Source of the DNA: Diaphorobacter caeni | Lineage (GTDB): Bacteria; Pseudomonadota; Gammaproteobacteria; Burkholderiales; Burkholderiaceae_C | Direction of reading: 5' to 3' | Assembly (NCBI RefSeq): GCF_015354245.1 | Contig: NZ_JADKYZ010000007.1 | Span: forward strand, 186,001 to 250,000 | Length of the DNA stretch: 64,000 nt | Part shown: positions 1-10,701 of the stretch, piece after piece | Layout of the letters: every line of letters begins with the position of its first letter | Numbering within the stretch: position 1 is the stretch's first letter | The notes under the pieces: generated by a model | The model's input: only the letters and a program-made list of their open reading frames with translations | Told to the model about the DNA's origin: nothing | Database searches by the model: none | Program-made: the position numbers and the translations under genes

Positions 1-616
1 GACTGCGGTCGAACGGTTCGAACTCGCGGCCGCGTGCCAGCAGAGCCAGCTTTTCGCGCGACAGCGGCTGGCGCGGGTGACGCACCAGAGCCTTCAGCAT
101 CGCGAATTCGCCGGTGGTCAGAGGCAGTTCTTCGCCGTTCTTCTGCAGCGCACGGGTGCCCAGATCGAAGGTGAAAGGACCGAAGGTGACCACTTCGTTG
201 TCGCCCGATGGCGCGCCGGGCGCTTCCTGTGGCGGACGGCGACGCAGCACGGCGTGGATGCGCGCGAGCAGCTCGCGCGGGTTGAACGGTTTTCCGAGGT
301 AGTCGTCCGCCCCCACTTCCAGACCCACGATGCGGTCCACGTCTTCACCCTTGGCGGTGAGCATGATGATGGGCGTACGGTCATTGGCGGCACGCAGGCG
401 GCGGCAGATGGACAGGCCGTCTTCGCCCGGCATCATCAGGTCGAGCACGATCAGGTCGACCGTCTCGCGCAGAAGAATGCGGTTGAGCGCCTTGCCGTCT
501 TCGGCAACCATGACCTCGAACCCTTCCTGGGTGAGGTAGCGCCGCAGCAGATCGCGGATACGGGCGTCGTCATCAACTACGAGAACCTTGTCTGTGCGGT
601 TGGTTGTTGTGGCCAT
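1..616 (-). CDS. ompR: OmpR-family response regulator (C-terminus outside window)
   Basis: Two-component response regulator of the OmpR/PhoB class, probably the osmolarity and envelope regulator OmpR paired with an EnvZ-type kinase. The reading frame starts at ATG 616 and stays open to the window edge, giving about 205 residues. The receiver domain (residues 10-125) has the acidic pocket VVDDD at 13-17, the phospho-acceptor Asp59 in IVLDLMMPGEDG and the conserved Lys109 in GKPF. The winged-helix DNA-binding domain begins near residue 145 and is cut after about 60 residues. The partner kinase would lie left of the window. The OmpR assignment rests on the RDLLRRYL and DDYLGKPFNPRELLARI stretches; another OmpR-class paralogue is possible. 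Confidence 0.88.
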   Translation of the reverse strand, partial: MATTTNRTDKVLVVDDDARIRDLLRRYLTQEGFEVMVAEDGKALNRILLRETVDLIVLDLMMPGEDGLSICRRLRAANDRTPIIMLTAKGEDVDRIVGLEVGADDYLGKPFNPRELLARIHAVLRRRPPQEAPGAPSGDNEVVTFGPFTFDLGTRALQKNGEELPLTTGEFAMLKALVRHPRQPLSREKLALLARGREFEPFDRS

Positions 617-844
617 AACTTTCCTCAGTCCAATTTGTAACAGAGCCAATTCTGACCAGCTTGCGCAGGGAATGTTTGGTTTTTTTCGCTGGGTTGACCT
701 AATGTTACAAATCTTGCCCCAAAACGCGGAGTGTTGAGGAATCCTTTACACAAACTTCATCTTTCATGTGCAATATGCCGATTGAATGACTGACCAGCGT
801 GAGAAATCCATGCTGGATCTGACGATCAGAAAATGAAAGGTGAT

Positions 845-1579
845 ATGGCTCGAATTGCTGTAAAAACGGTAGCTGCAATGTCATTGTTGGCTTGTGCTGG
901 CGCTGTATTGGCTCAAAATGCAAACGGCTCGGGTGCGAATGCTGCACCGCAAAACGTGCTGCAACTCTCGGCCTCGGGCACGGTCGAGGTGCCGCAGGAC
1001 GTGCTGGTGATGCACCTGTCCACGACCAAGGAAGGTAACGATGCGGCGAGCGTGCAGGCGCAGCTCAAGCAGGTGCTCGACGCGGCGCTCGTGCAGGCCA
1101 AGCGCGATGCCAAACCGCTGCAGATGGACGTGCGCAGCGGCGACTTCTCGCTTTATCCGCGCAGCAACAAGGACGGCAAGATCGCCGGCTGGCAGGGCAG
1201 CGTGGAGCTGATTCTGGAAGGCAAGGATTTCACCCGCATCACGACGACCGCCGGTGCGATCCAGAACATGACCGTGAGCTCCACCTCGTTCAGTCTCTCG
1301 CGCGAAGGCCGCGAGAAGGTGGAAGGCGAGGCGCAGGCCAAGGCGATTGCCGCGTTCAAGGACAAGGCGACATCGATCGCCAAGGGCTTCGGTTTCTCGA
1401 GCTACACGCTGCGCGAGGTGCAGGTGAACGACAACGGCAGCGAGGTCGTGTTCTATGCGGCAAAGGCGCGCGCGAATGGCGCGATGATGAAGTCGTCAAT
1501 GCAGGATTCCCCTGTGCCGGTCGAGGCGGGGAAGGCGCGCGTCATCGTGTCGGTATCGGGTTCTGTCCAGTTGCGCTGA
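845..1579 (+). CDS. SIMPL (DUF541) domain periplasmic protein
   Basis: Predicted periplasmic protein of the SIMPL/DUF541 family, of about 244 residues. A signal peptide runs from MARIAVKTVAAMSLL to an AxA site around residue 23 (VLAQ). The remainder matches the family pattern: a first beta strand with SASGTVEVPQDVL, a central segment ending in TVSSTSFSLSREG and a C-terminal beta strand (RVIVSVSGSVQLR). Start 845 is preferred over the in-frame ATG at 833 because AAAGGTG lies just upstream of 845. Family members are linked to envelope or oxidative stress, but no enzymatic activity is established. The gene stands alone and is followed by a hairpin terminator. Confidence 0.8.
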   Translation: MARIAVKTVAAMSLLACAGAVLAQNANGSGANAAPQNVLQLSASGTVEVPQDVLVMHLSTTKEGNDAASVQAQLKQVLDAALVQAKRDAKPLQMDVRSGDFSLYPRSNKDGKIAGWQGSVELILEGKDFTRITTTAGAIQNMTVSSTSFSLSREGREKVEGEAQAKAIAAFKDKATSIAKGFGFSSYTLREVQVNDNGSEVVFYAAKARANGAMMKSSMQDSPVPVEAGKARVIVSVSGSVQLR

Positions 1580-1650
1580 GCGCGGGTTTATGACTCAATG
1601 TAGGTGACATCGAGAGAAGAACTATGCAGAGATAGGTTCCTCTTGGTCGC

Positions 1651-1686
1651 AGCCCCCGATTCGTCATTGCGGCGAATTCGGGGGCT
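1651..1686 (+). terminator. Rho-independent terminator after the SIMPL gene
   Basis: Inverted repeat AGCCCCCGAATTCG-type: arm at 1651-1663, loop TCATTGCGG region, matching arm at 1673-1686, followed by TTTCTATTTG. It lies 70 bases after the SIMPL stop codon. The T-tract is short. Confidence 0.6.
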
Positions 1687-1805
1687 TTCTATTTGTGCTC
1701 TCTGGTTTTGTTTGGGCTTTGTTCGTTGGTCGTTTGGGGGGCAATACAGCCCTCATGCGTCGTTGTCGAAGCCTTGCCGTACGAGAGATTTGCTGTTTTG
1801 AATAC

Positions 1806-1846
1806 AAAAAAGACCCGGCTCCGAAACAGGAGGCGGGTCTTTTTGC
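1806..1846 (-). terminator. Terminator downstream of 3-hydroxybutyrate dehydrogenase
   Basis: Hairpin with arms AAAGACCCG..CTCC and GGAG..CGGGTCTTT flanked by A- and T-runs, so it can act in both directions. It sits 26 bases beyond the stop codon of the minus-strand dehydrogenase gene. Confidence 0.75.
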
Positions 1847-1871
1847 TTGTTGATATCTGACGGTCGTTTGC

Positions 1872-2654
1872 TTATTGCGCTGTCCAGCCGCCGTCCATGT
1901 TCCAGGCTACGCCGCAGACGTTGTTGCCTGCGGGGCCGCAGAAGAACACGGCGAGTTCGCCCAGTTCTTCGGGGGTAGTGAACCTGAGCGAGGGTTCCTT
2001 TTCGGAGAGCAGGTCCTTGGTCGCTTCTTCGACCGACACGCCATGCTCAGCGGCCTTGGCGTCGATCTGCTTCTGGACCAGAGGCGTGAGCACCCAGCCG
2101 GGGCAGATGGCGTTGCACGTGATGCCGGCGGCGGCGTTCTCGAGCGCGGTCACCTTGGTCAGGCCGACGATGCCGTGCTTGGCGGCGACGTAGGCGGACT
2201 TCTGCGCGGAGCCGACGAGGCCGTGCACCGATGCGATGTTGATGATGCGGCCCCACTTGGCGGCCTGCATGGCGGGCAGGGCATGGCGCGTGGTGTGGAA
2301 GGCGCTGGAGAGGTTGATCGCGATGATGGCGTCCCACTTCTCGGGCGGGAAGGCCTCGACCGGCGCGACGTGCTGGATGCCGGCGTTGTTGACCAGAATG
2401 TCGACGCGTCCGAACTGGCCTGCGGCGTACTTCATCATGTCCTCGATTTCCTGCGGGCGGCTCATGTCGGCACCGTGGTAGGCCACCTTCACGCCATGCG
2501 CCTTGCCTGCTTCGAGCACTGCGGCACGCGAGCCGTCCACATCACCGAATCCGTTGAGCACGATGTTCGCGCCCTGACTCGCAAGAGCCTTGGCGATGCC
2601 GAGGCCGATGCCGCTGGTGGAGCCGGTGACGAGTGCTGTCTTGCCATTGAGCAT
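1872..2654 (-). CDS. bdhA: D-3-hydroxybutyrate dehydrogenase
   Basis: Short-chain dehydrogenase of 260 residues that oxidises D-3-hydroxybutyrate to acetoacetate with NAD (EC 1.1.1.30), in poly-hydroxybutyrate breakdown. The glycine-rich NAD site TGSTSGIGLGIA is at residues 10-21. NNAGIQHV follows near 90, and the catalytic Ser (NIASVHG) and YVAAKHG Tyr/Lys pair are near 142-159. The length and the C-terminal NMDGGWTAQ are typical of this enzyme. GGAGAG lies 7 bases before the ATG at 2654. The gene is divergent from the alpha/beta hydrolase at 2718 with only 63 bases between them. Confidence 0.9.
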   Translation of the reverse strand: MLNGKTALVTGSTSGIGLGIAKALASQGANIVLNGFGDVDGSRAAVLEAGKAHGVKVAYHGADMSRPQEIEDMMKYAAGQFGRVDILVNNAGIQHVAPVEAFPPEKWDAIIAINLSSAFHTTRHALPAMQAAKWGRIINIASVHGLVGSAQKSAYVAAKHGIVGLTKVTALENAAAGITCNAICPGWVLTPLVQKQIDAKAAEHGVSVEEATKDLLSEKEPSLRFTTPEELGELAVFFCGPAGNNVCGVAWNMDGGWTAQ

Positions 2655-2717
2655 AAAAGTCTCTCCAAATCAATTAGGATGCACAGATTCTAGGGCGCGA
2701 GACAAAGTTTGATTTCC

Positions 2718-3641
2718 ATGAATGAACCTACGCTGAACTACGTACCCTGTCCCGGCCTCGCCGCGACGAGCCCGATGGATTCCAACGGTCACCGCATGGC
2801 GTACTGGGAATGGAACGATACGGGAAATCCGGCGCACCCGCGTGTATTGATGTGTGTGCATGGTCTTTCACGACAGGGTCGCGACTTCGATGTATTCGCG
2901 CGCCGCATGGCCAAGCATGGCCGGGTGATCTGTCCTGATGTCGTCGGTCGCGGCAAAAGCGACTGGCTTGCTGATCCGGCGGGCTACCAGATTCCCAACT
3001 ACGTGGGCGACATGCTCGCGCTCATCCATCACCTGCATGCGAAGGCGCCGGTCACGCGACTCGACTGGGTCGGAACCAGCATGGGTGGGCTCATCGGCAT
3101 GGTGGTGGCGGGGCAGAAGAGTCTGCCGCTGCCCGTGCCTGTGCATTCGTTGGTGCTCAACGACGTGGGCCCTGCAGTGCAGTGGGATGCCTTGCAGCGC
3201 ATCGGCTCGTATCTGGGGCGGCCGCTGCGGTTTGATTCCGTGGAGGCAGCGGCCGACGAGATGCGCAAGATCTCCATGGGCTTTGGTCCGCATTCCACCG
3301 AAGACTGGCTCGCGCTGTCGCGCCCCATGGTGGTGCGAGCGGCGAACGACAAGCTGCGCCTTCACTACGATCCGGGCATCGCGTCACCGATGCGCAAGAT
3401 GACCAAGGAAGCGGCCGAGGGCGGCGAGCGCTATCTGTGGAAGCTCTACGAGCAGATCACGGCGCGCACCTTGCTGCTGCGCGGAGCCGAGTCCGATCTG
3501 CTTTCGCGAGAAACGGCAGAGCGCATGGCGGAAGTGGGTCCTCACGCGCAAATAAAAGAGTTTGAATTTGTCGGACATGCCCCCACCTTGGTGGCTGATG
3601 AGCAGGGCAGTGCGGTCGAGCGGTTCCTGTGCGGTGACTAG
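2718..3641 (+). CDS. Alpha/beta hydrolase
   Basis: Alpha/beta-fold hydrolase of 307 residues. The oxyanion region CVHGLSRQGRDFD is near residue 50. The nucleophile elbow GTSMGG (Ser near 120) sits in VGTSMGGLIGM, an acidic residue candidate is in AESDLL, and the catalytic His is in FVGHAPTLVAD near the C-terminus. Start 2718 (ATG, MNEPTLNY) is chosen over an in-frame TTG nine bases upstream. Substrate unknown; position opposite bdhA suggests, without proof, a link to hydroxyalkanoate or ester turnover. It ends 24 bases before relA. Confidence 0.75.
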   Translation: MNEPTLNYVPCPGLAATSPMDSNGHRMAYWEWNDTGNPAHPRVLMCVHGLSRQGRDFDVFARRMAKHGRVICPDVVGRGKSDWLADPAGYQIPNYVGDMLALIHHLHAKAPVTRLDWVGTSMGGLIGMVVAGQKSLPLPVPVHSLVLNDVGPAVQWDALQRIGSYLGRPLRFDSVEAAADEMRKISMGFGPHSTEDWLALSRPMVVRAANDKLRLHYDPGIASPMRKMTKEAAEGGERYLWKLYEQITARTLLLRGAESDLLSRETAERMAEVGPHAQIKEFEFVGHAPTLVADEQGSAVERFLCGD

Positions 3642-3665
3642 CGAGCGGACCTGAACGGAGAACCC

Positions 3666-5954
<2,289 letters not shown>

Positions 5955-6103
5955 AACTGTGCCATAATCAAAGGCTTGGCGGGAAGCAGGAGTTTTTCAG
6001 CAGTCGCCGGTTTTGCAAGTGGGAAGAAATTCAAAATTTCTTCGAAATTTGAAAAAACGGCAAATTTTTACTGCTACAATTTCAGCTTCTCGAACAGAAC
6101 AAC

Positions 6104-6180
6104 AGGCGCGTAGCTCAGCTGGTTAGAGCACCACCTTGACATGGTGGGGGTCGTTGGTTCGAGTCCAATCGCGCCTACCA
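6104..6180 (+). tRNA. tRNA-Val (GAC)
   Basis: 77-nt cloverleaf. The seven-base acceptor stem AGGCGCG pairs with CGCGCCT, the D arm is GCTCAGCTGGTTAGAGC, the anticodon stem is CCACC/GGTGG with loop TTGACAT (anticodon GAC), the T arm contains TTCGAGT, and the 3' CCA is encoded. The genes downstream to about 12.2 kb look accessory, so this locus could have served as an integration site, although no integrase or repeated tRNA tail was seen. Confidence 0.96.
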
Positions 6181-6552
6181 AAATTCGCAAGCAAAACCAG
6201 TGCTTGCAGCAGAAGTGCTCGCTAACAAGCGGGCATTTTTGTTTGTGCGGTATGAAAAAAGTATGAAAAACATGGGTGGAAATTAGTGCTCTGGAGCGCA
6301 CATTCATGGACGTAGACGTACTTTTTGCACAACATTTTTTTGATCAGCAATGCGTTCCATGGAAGGCAACTCTAGGCTGACTGCAGTCGGTCAATTCAGC
6401 AAGATCAATGACTGCTGCAATCAAAAGCAGTCATTGCACTGAACCTCCCTCGCTGGTGCGCTCTACACCTCAACGCTGACATTGGAGATTGGCACAGTCC
6501 GAATGGCCGCTTTCGTAGCTGTTGACGTGGTACTTGGACCCAGAGCGGGCGC
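6181..6552. other. Intergenic stretch with one strong hairpin
   Basis: No convincing gene. After the tRNA terminator the DNA is AT-richer. It contains a perfect 11-bp stem (CAATGACTGCT at 6406-6416 and its complement at 6426-6436, loop of 9) without a T-run. The hairpin may be an mRNA 3'-end structure of the minus-strand monooxygenase or a remnant of mobile DNA. Confidence 0.5.
6215..6241 (+). terminator. Terminator after tRNA-Val
   Basis: Hairpin GTGCTCGCT..AGCGGGCAT followed by five Ts, starting 35 bases past the tRNA 3' end. Confidence 0.6.
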
Positions 6553-7542
6553 TCAATTACCTAGGCTGGGAAACAATGGCAGCACATGCTCTGCCAGCTC
6601 TTCCAACACTTCGCGTGCGGGCCTGCGGCTTGCCTTGAGGTTCATGGCAACGTGATTGACCCCCAAAGCTTGGGCGTGACGCAGAAACGCAATATAGGAG
6701 TTGCGTCCACCACGGAGCATGGGGCCCATGCTCATCAGTGGCTCATTGGGGTTAGCAGCCAGATCGAAGAAAAATCCTTGCGCATAAGGCTTGAACGCAT
6801 CGGGGCCGGCAGCTTGCTGTACTGCTCCATTCCACTCTTTGAGCAGGTCTCCCAGGTGTTCGAGACGCACGTTGTAGAAGAGCCAACCGTCTGCGTTTTC
6901 CGCGATCCAGGACAGATCCTGCCGACTGCGGCCAGTGACCAGCATGGGGAGCCGACCATGTACGGGCTTGGGCAACATGTCCACATGTCCGCTCATGCTG
7001 CCAAATCGGCTGCTGGTGTGCTCAGGGAAGCTGCCCTCCGTGACGGCACGGATCGTGGTGAATGCTTCACGGAAGCGCTCGCCACGAGACTCGAATTCAT
7101 GCTCCAGCCCGAACGCGGGGTACTCTACCGGACGATCACCGGATGCAACGCCCAATACCACCCGGCCGTTGGACAGGAAGTCCACCGATGCTGCCTCTTT
7201 CGCCGTGTGGATGGGGTGGCGCAAGGTGAGCACGGTGCTGGCGGTGCCCAGGGCAATTTTCCGCGTCTGTCCAGCCAGGTAACCCAGGTACACATAGGGG
7301 TCGAGCATCTGGCCGGCATCTCCAAAGCTGGGGTCCAGCAGGGGCACATCACGAGCCCACAATGCTGCGAAGCCTAGTTCTTCGGCCAGTTGGGTCATTT
7401 CCAGATGGTCGGCCAATGTGGGCGTAGCCGTATTGGGATAGCCCTCAACAGGCAGGATGAAGCCCATGGTTAAGTGGCCCTTACTGAACACACGGTTGAA
7501 GCCTGGGTGGTTCGCCAGGGCGTGATGGATTCCTTCAGTCAT
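6553..7542 (-). CDS. LLM-class flavin-dependent oxidoreductase
   Basis: Luciferase-like monooxygenase family protein of 329 residues that would use reduced FMN or F420-type flavin. Characteristic elements are GFILPVEGYP near the N-terminus, ELGFAALWARDVPL, the TASTVLTLRHP strand, RVVLGVASGDRPVEYPAFG and a C-terminal PAREVLEELAEHVLP. It is the third gene of an apparent minus-strand cluster with the Old Yellow Enzyme and SnoaL-like genes, separated from the latter by 37 bases. Substrate is unknown. Start 7542 is followed by MTEGIHHALANHPGFNRVF; an internal ATG at residue 26 (MGFILP) is less likely because the upstream residues look coding. Confidence 0.8.
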   Translation of the reverse strand: MTEGIHHALANHPGFNRVFSKGHLTMGFILPVEGYPNTATPTLADHLEMTQLAEELGFAALWARDVPLLDPSFGDAGQMLDPYVYLGYLAGQTRKIALGTASTVLTLRHPIHTAKEAASVDFLSNGRVVLGVASGDRPVEYPAFGLEHEFESRGERFREAFTTIRAVTEGSFPEHTSSRFGSMSGHVDMLPKPVHGRLPMLVTGRSRQDLSWIAENADGWLFYNVRLEHLGDLLKEWNGAVQQAAGPDAFKPYAQGFFFDLAANPNEPLMSMGPMLRGGRNSYIAFLRHAQALGVNHVAMNLKASRRPAREVLEELAEHVLPLFPSLGN

Positions 7543-7579
7543 TGCTGTCTTTCAAGTTGTTGGGGTGAATGTCGGTGGC

Positions 7580-8512
7580 TTAAAGAGAAGGTGCTTCGGA
7601 CACCCAACCTTCGTGGTAGTCCATGTCCTGCAATAGCCAGTCACCTGCGGATTGCACAAGCTCCAGTTGGTAGTGCGCTCCATAAAGCCGGCGGCCATCC
7701 TCTAAGCGCGTGCGTCCTGGAATCAGTCGGCCAAGCACCATGCGCGCATGGCTATTTCCTGGTGTGTGCGCGATTTCGATGGGTGTGCCTGCATGCAGCA
7801 TCCATGGCCAGGGCATGCGAAAGGCCTTGAGCGTAGTCACCAGCATGCGATGGCCCTGCAGCGTGCCCATGGGAGGCAGCACAGCTCTCGCGTCCTGCGT
7901 GAAGCTCTGACCAAGCAAGGCATGGTCGGCCTGGTCCAGCCCCCAGGCATAACGGAACCATGCGTGAGCCATCTGCTCCTCGTCCGTCAGCATCAAGGTG
8001 TTGTGTGGAATACGGTGCCAGGGAGCGTCGAGTTCACTGGATACCACGGCCGGCGCATCGCCCGGCTTCCACTGGCGGTGTGCAATGGGCGGTGTCCAGT
8101 CGGGCAGAGTTTCAGGGCTACCTTCCACAGAGTTCAGTTGAAGTCGCACTTCTGTCACCAGTGCGCTGTTGTCGATAGCGAGCAGATGGAGCACCAAGAC
8201 GCCGACAAACTGCACTGGCTGACCGTTGGTCGTGGTTCTACCCAAGATGTAGGCGCTGGCGGTCGCCTTATGGGCGTCACCCAGCGTAACGATATTGGCC
8301 AGTTCAATATCGAAGCTTGGAAGCTGGCTTCCACGCAAAGCCAAGTGGACGTTGCGTCGGCCTTGGTGCGTGCCGCGATGACTGGTAAAAAGCTGCATGT
8401 CGTTGGCAAACGATTCAACGGGCAGGTCCTGTGCATCACCTTGAAAGATGGCAACGATTGAATCAAGCGCGCGCAGCAGTTGATCGCGTGTGGCGATGGA
8501 TGCGATTGACAT
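7580..8512 (-). CDS. SnoaL-like / NTF2-fold protein (two-domain)
   Basis: Protein of 310 residues that seems to contain two consecutive SnoaL-like (NTF2 fold) modules. The first half carries a pattern around FQGDAQDLPVESFANDMQ and RTTTNGQPVQFVGV. The second half carries AHAWFRYAWGLDQADHALL, VLPPMGTLQGH and a terminal WLLQDMDYHEGW. ATG 8512 (MSIASIATRD) is preferred over a start at 8614, which would overlap the upstream gene by about 90 bases. SnoaL-like proteins act as cyclases, isomerases or hydratases, or are non-catalytic. Its place between two flavoenzymes suggests a part in the same degradative or modifying pathway. Confidence 0.65.
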   Translation of the reverse strand: MSIASIATRDQLLRALDSIVAIFQGDAQDLPVESFANDMQLFTSHRGTHQGRRNVHLALRGSQLPSFDIELANIVTLGDAHKATASAYILGRTTTNGQPVQFVGVLVLHLLAIDNSALVTEVRLQLNSVEGSPETLPDWTPPIAHRQWKPGDAPAVVSSELDAPWHRIPHNTLMLTDEEQMAHAWFRYAWGLDQADHALLGQSFTQDARAVLPPMGTLQGHRMLVTTLKAFRMPWPWMLHAGTPIEIAHTPGNSHARMVLGRLIPGRTRLEDGRRLYGAHYQLELVQSAGDWLLQDMDYHEGWVSEAPSL

Positions 8513-8525
8513 TGGGGTTGCTTTC

Positions 8526-9644
8526 TCAGGCCAGTGCGTCAGCGCTGGATGTGTCTGCTTCATGGTTGGGCTGGTAGCGCGGGTAGTCGGTGTAACCGGC
8601 TGATCCACCGCCATACACGGTGTTGTCAGATGCCATGCTCAAGGGCCAGCCGTTACGCATACGCTCGACCAAGTCAGGGTTGGAAATGAAAGGGCGACCC
8701 ATCACGACGAGGTCGGCCAGACCTTGGTCCAACATGGCGCTGACGGCAGCCGTATCTGGGCTAGAAGGCCTCATCAACGTTCCGTGGAACACCTGTCTGA
8801 ATTGCAGAGGAAACGCTGCATCGGTGGCTGCAAAAGCCGCATGCACGTAGGCAAGCCTGTCCAGCACAGGTGCACTTGCAAACGCTAGCCAAGTCTCAGC
8901 TTCGCCCTCATAGGACGGCATGTCGGCCAGACGGCTGAACGGAGTGACTTTGACCCCTACGTGATCAGACCCGATGGCCGAGGCAACGGCGTCTAGTGTT
9001 TCGAGGAGAAAGCGCAGGCGATGCGCAGCCGGGGGACCACCATAGAGGTCCGCTCGATCATTGAGTGCTCCGTTGATGAATTGCTCAAACAAGAAACCAT
9101 TGCCTGCATGAATCTCCACCCCGTCAAAGCCTGCCTCCATGGCAAGCTTGGCTGCACGCACGAAATCCGCGTAAATATCTGCCAAGTCTTGCGCGTTCAA
9201 GCATTGCGGCATGGATGTCTGCAACGGAGCTGTTTGCCCTGCAGAGTTGATGCCGAAAACGGTGGTGTTCAGCGCATGTTTGAACGTGCTACTGACGGGT
9301 GCCGCACCCGCGGGTTGAAGTGACTGATGCGACACACGACCTGCATGGGCGAGTTGGAGAAATATCCGCCCACCTGCAGCGTGCACGGCTTGCGTGGTCA
9401 AGCGCCATCCAGCCACGTGCTCAGGCAGATAAATACCTGCCGTGCCCATGGTTCCGCAGGCTTGGTGCGAAACGTTGGCACCTTCGGCAATGATGAGCCC
9501 TGCGCCTGCACGCTGCCCGTAGTACAAGGCTGTGCTTGCATCAGGCGTTGAGTCCACGATACGGGCGCGCGACATAGGCGCCATCACGACTCGATTCTTG
9601 AGCTCCAGCCCCTTCAGATTGAAAGGGGTGAACACTTTTTCCAT
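8526..9644 (-). CDS. Old Yellow Enzyme family ene-reductase
   Basis: FMN-dependent NAD(P)H ene-reductase of the OYE/NemA family, 372 residues, reducing activated C=C bonds or nitro compounds. The start at 9644 has GGAGG 8 bases upstream, which rules out the longer frame to 9698. Family features are FTPFNLKGLELKNRVVMAPM, GLIIAEGANVS, LQLAHAGRVSH, the substrate-anchoring HAGN motif (His and Asn), DRADLYGG and VVMGRPFISNPDL. The residue two after the Asn, normally the proton-donor Tyr, is Phe here (HAGNGF). It is the first gene of the cluster OYE, SnoaL, LLM. The LysR gene lies 115 bases upstream on the same strand. Confidence 0.88.
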   Translation of the reverse strand: MEKVFTPFNLKGLELKNRVVMAPMSRARIVDSTPDASTALYYGQRAGAGLIIAEGANVSHQACGTMGTAGIYLPEHVAGWRLTTQAVHAAGGRIFLQLAHAGRVSHQSLQPAGAAPVSSTFKHALNTTVFGINSAGQTAPLQTSMPQCLNAQDLADIYADFVRAAKLAMEAGFDGVEIHAGNGFLFEQFINGALNDRADLYGGPPAAHRLRFLLETLDAVASAIGSDHVGVKVTPFSRLADMPSYEGEAETWLAFASAPVLDRLAYVHAAFAATDAAFPLQFRQVFHGTLMRPSSPDTAAVSAMLDQGLADLVVMGRPFISNPDLVERMRNGWPLSMASDNTVYGGGSAGYTDYPRYQPNHEADTSSADALA

Positions 9645-9759
9645 GAAAAAAACCTCCATCAGTGCGGGACATCTGTACCGCGATGAGGGAAGTTTCATTG
9701 ATTCAAAACAAGAGAAAAAGTAGATCTCAAGAATCTATTTGATTCCTGAAGGGAACCAA

Positions 9760-10701
9760 TCAAGATTGAACTGAGTTCTCCTTTTGAGCGCCAGCTTCCC
9801 AAGGAGCATGCTCACTCCAGCGTTCAGCTAACAGGTCTATGAAGGAGCGTACCCGTGGTGAAAGGTGGCGCCGACTCGGGTACACCAGCCGGATGGGGTC
9901 AGGCTCGGCACGCCAATCTCGCAGCACCTCCACAAGACGACCTTGATGCAGGTCTTCGCCCAGGATGTAGGTTGGCAGGTTCACCAGGCCAAAGCCTGCA
10001 AGGGCCGCAGAGCGCATGGCCTCGGAGCTATCGAGGTTCAAGCGTCCGTGAGGAACAACCTGTATCGCGCCTGCGCTGCCTTGAAAGGTCCAGGCACGGG
10101 GCTTGTCTGATGAAAGAAACACAATGGTGTCGTGCTTTGCCACATCGCTCGGCGTCTGAGGTGTCCCTCTGCGCTCCAGATAGGCAGGGGCTGCACAGGT
10201 GACGAACTGCTGACAGGCAATCGTGCGTCCCATGAGCAGTGAATTCTCGTCGGGCTCTCCAACACGCACAGCCACGTCGAAACCCTCTTCAATAAGGTCC
10301 ACAAATCTGTCGGTGAAAGAGGCATGGGCGCGAACCTCGGGCCACTGACGCAAATAGTCATCCAGAACCGGCAGGATGTAGCGCTGACCGAAAGACCAGG
10401 GGGCCGTCAGTTTGAGCAGCCCGGTAGGCTGTCCCCTGCGCTGTGCCATGGTGGCGTCCACCTCATCCAGGTCATCCAGAATTTGCTGCCAGCGTTCAAA
10501 CGCGATGGCACCTTCATCCGTCAAGCTGAGTGTGCGTGTGGAACGGTTAAGCAGGCGCACGTTGTGCCGCGACTCTAGGCGAGCCACGCTTTTACTAACG
10601 GCTGAGCGCGTTGATCCGAGTAAGTCGGCTGCGGCAGTGAAGCTACCAGCACGTACGGTCAAAACAAATGCCGTGATATCGGAGAGGCTTTGGGTTTCCA
10701 T
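9760..10701 (-). CDS. LysR-family transcriptional regulator
   Basis: LysR-type regulator of 313 residues from METQSLSDITAFV. The N-terminal winged HTH (residues 4-62) shows GSFTAAADLLGSTRSAVSKSVARLE and RLLNRSTRTLSLTDEG. The effector-binding domain follows, with LKLTAPWSFGQRYILP and the family pattern GFDVAVRVGEP. This subgroup commonly controls nearby oxidoreductases, so the adjacent Old Yellow Enzyme cluster is the likely target. An upstream in-frame ATG at 10749 would add 16 residues with no family match, so 10701 is preferred; neither has a clear ribosome site. Confidence 0.82.
   Translation of the reverse strand: METQSLSDITAFVLTVRAGSFTAAADLLGSTRSAVSKSVARLESRHNVRLLNRSTRTLSLTDEGAIAFERWQQILDDLDEVDATMAQRRGQPTGLLKLTAPWSFGQRYILPVLDDYLRQWPEVRAHASFTDRFVDLIEEGFDVAVRVGEPDENSLLMGRTIACQQFVTCAAPAYLERRGTPQTPSDVAKHDTIVFLSSDKPRAWTFQGSAGAIQVVPHGRLNLDSSEAMRSAALAGFGLVNLPTYILGEDLHQGRLVEVLRDWRAEPDPIRLVYPSRRHLSPRVRSFIDLLAERWSEHAPWEAGAQKENSVQS

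Noticed and set aside
6074-6307. Minus-strand frame with GAIGLEPTTPTMSRWCSN across the tRNA
   Set aside because: Well-known false translation of the complement of a tRNA gene.
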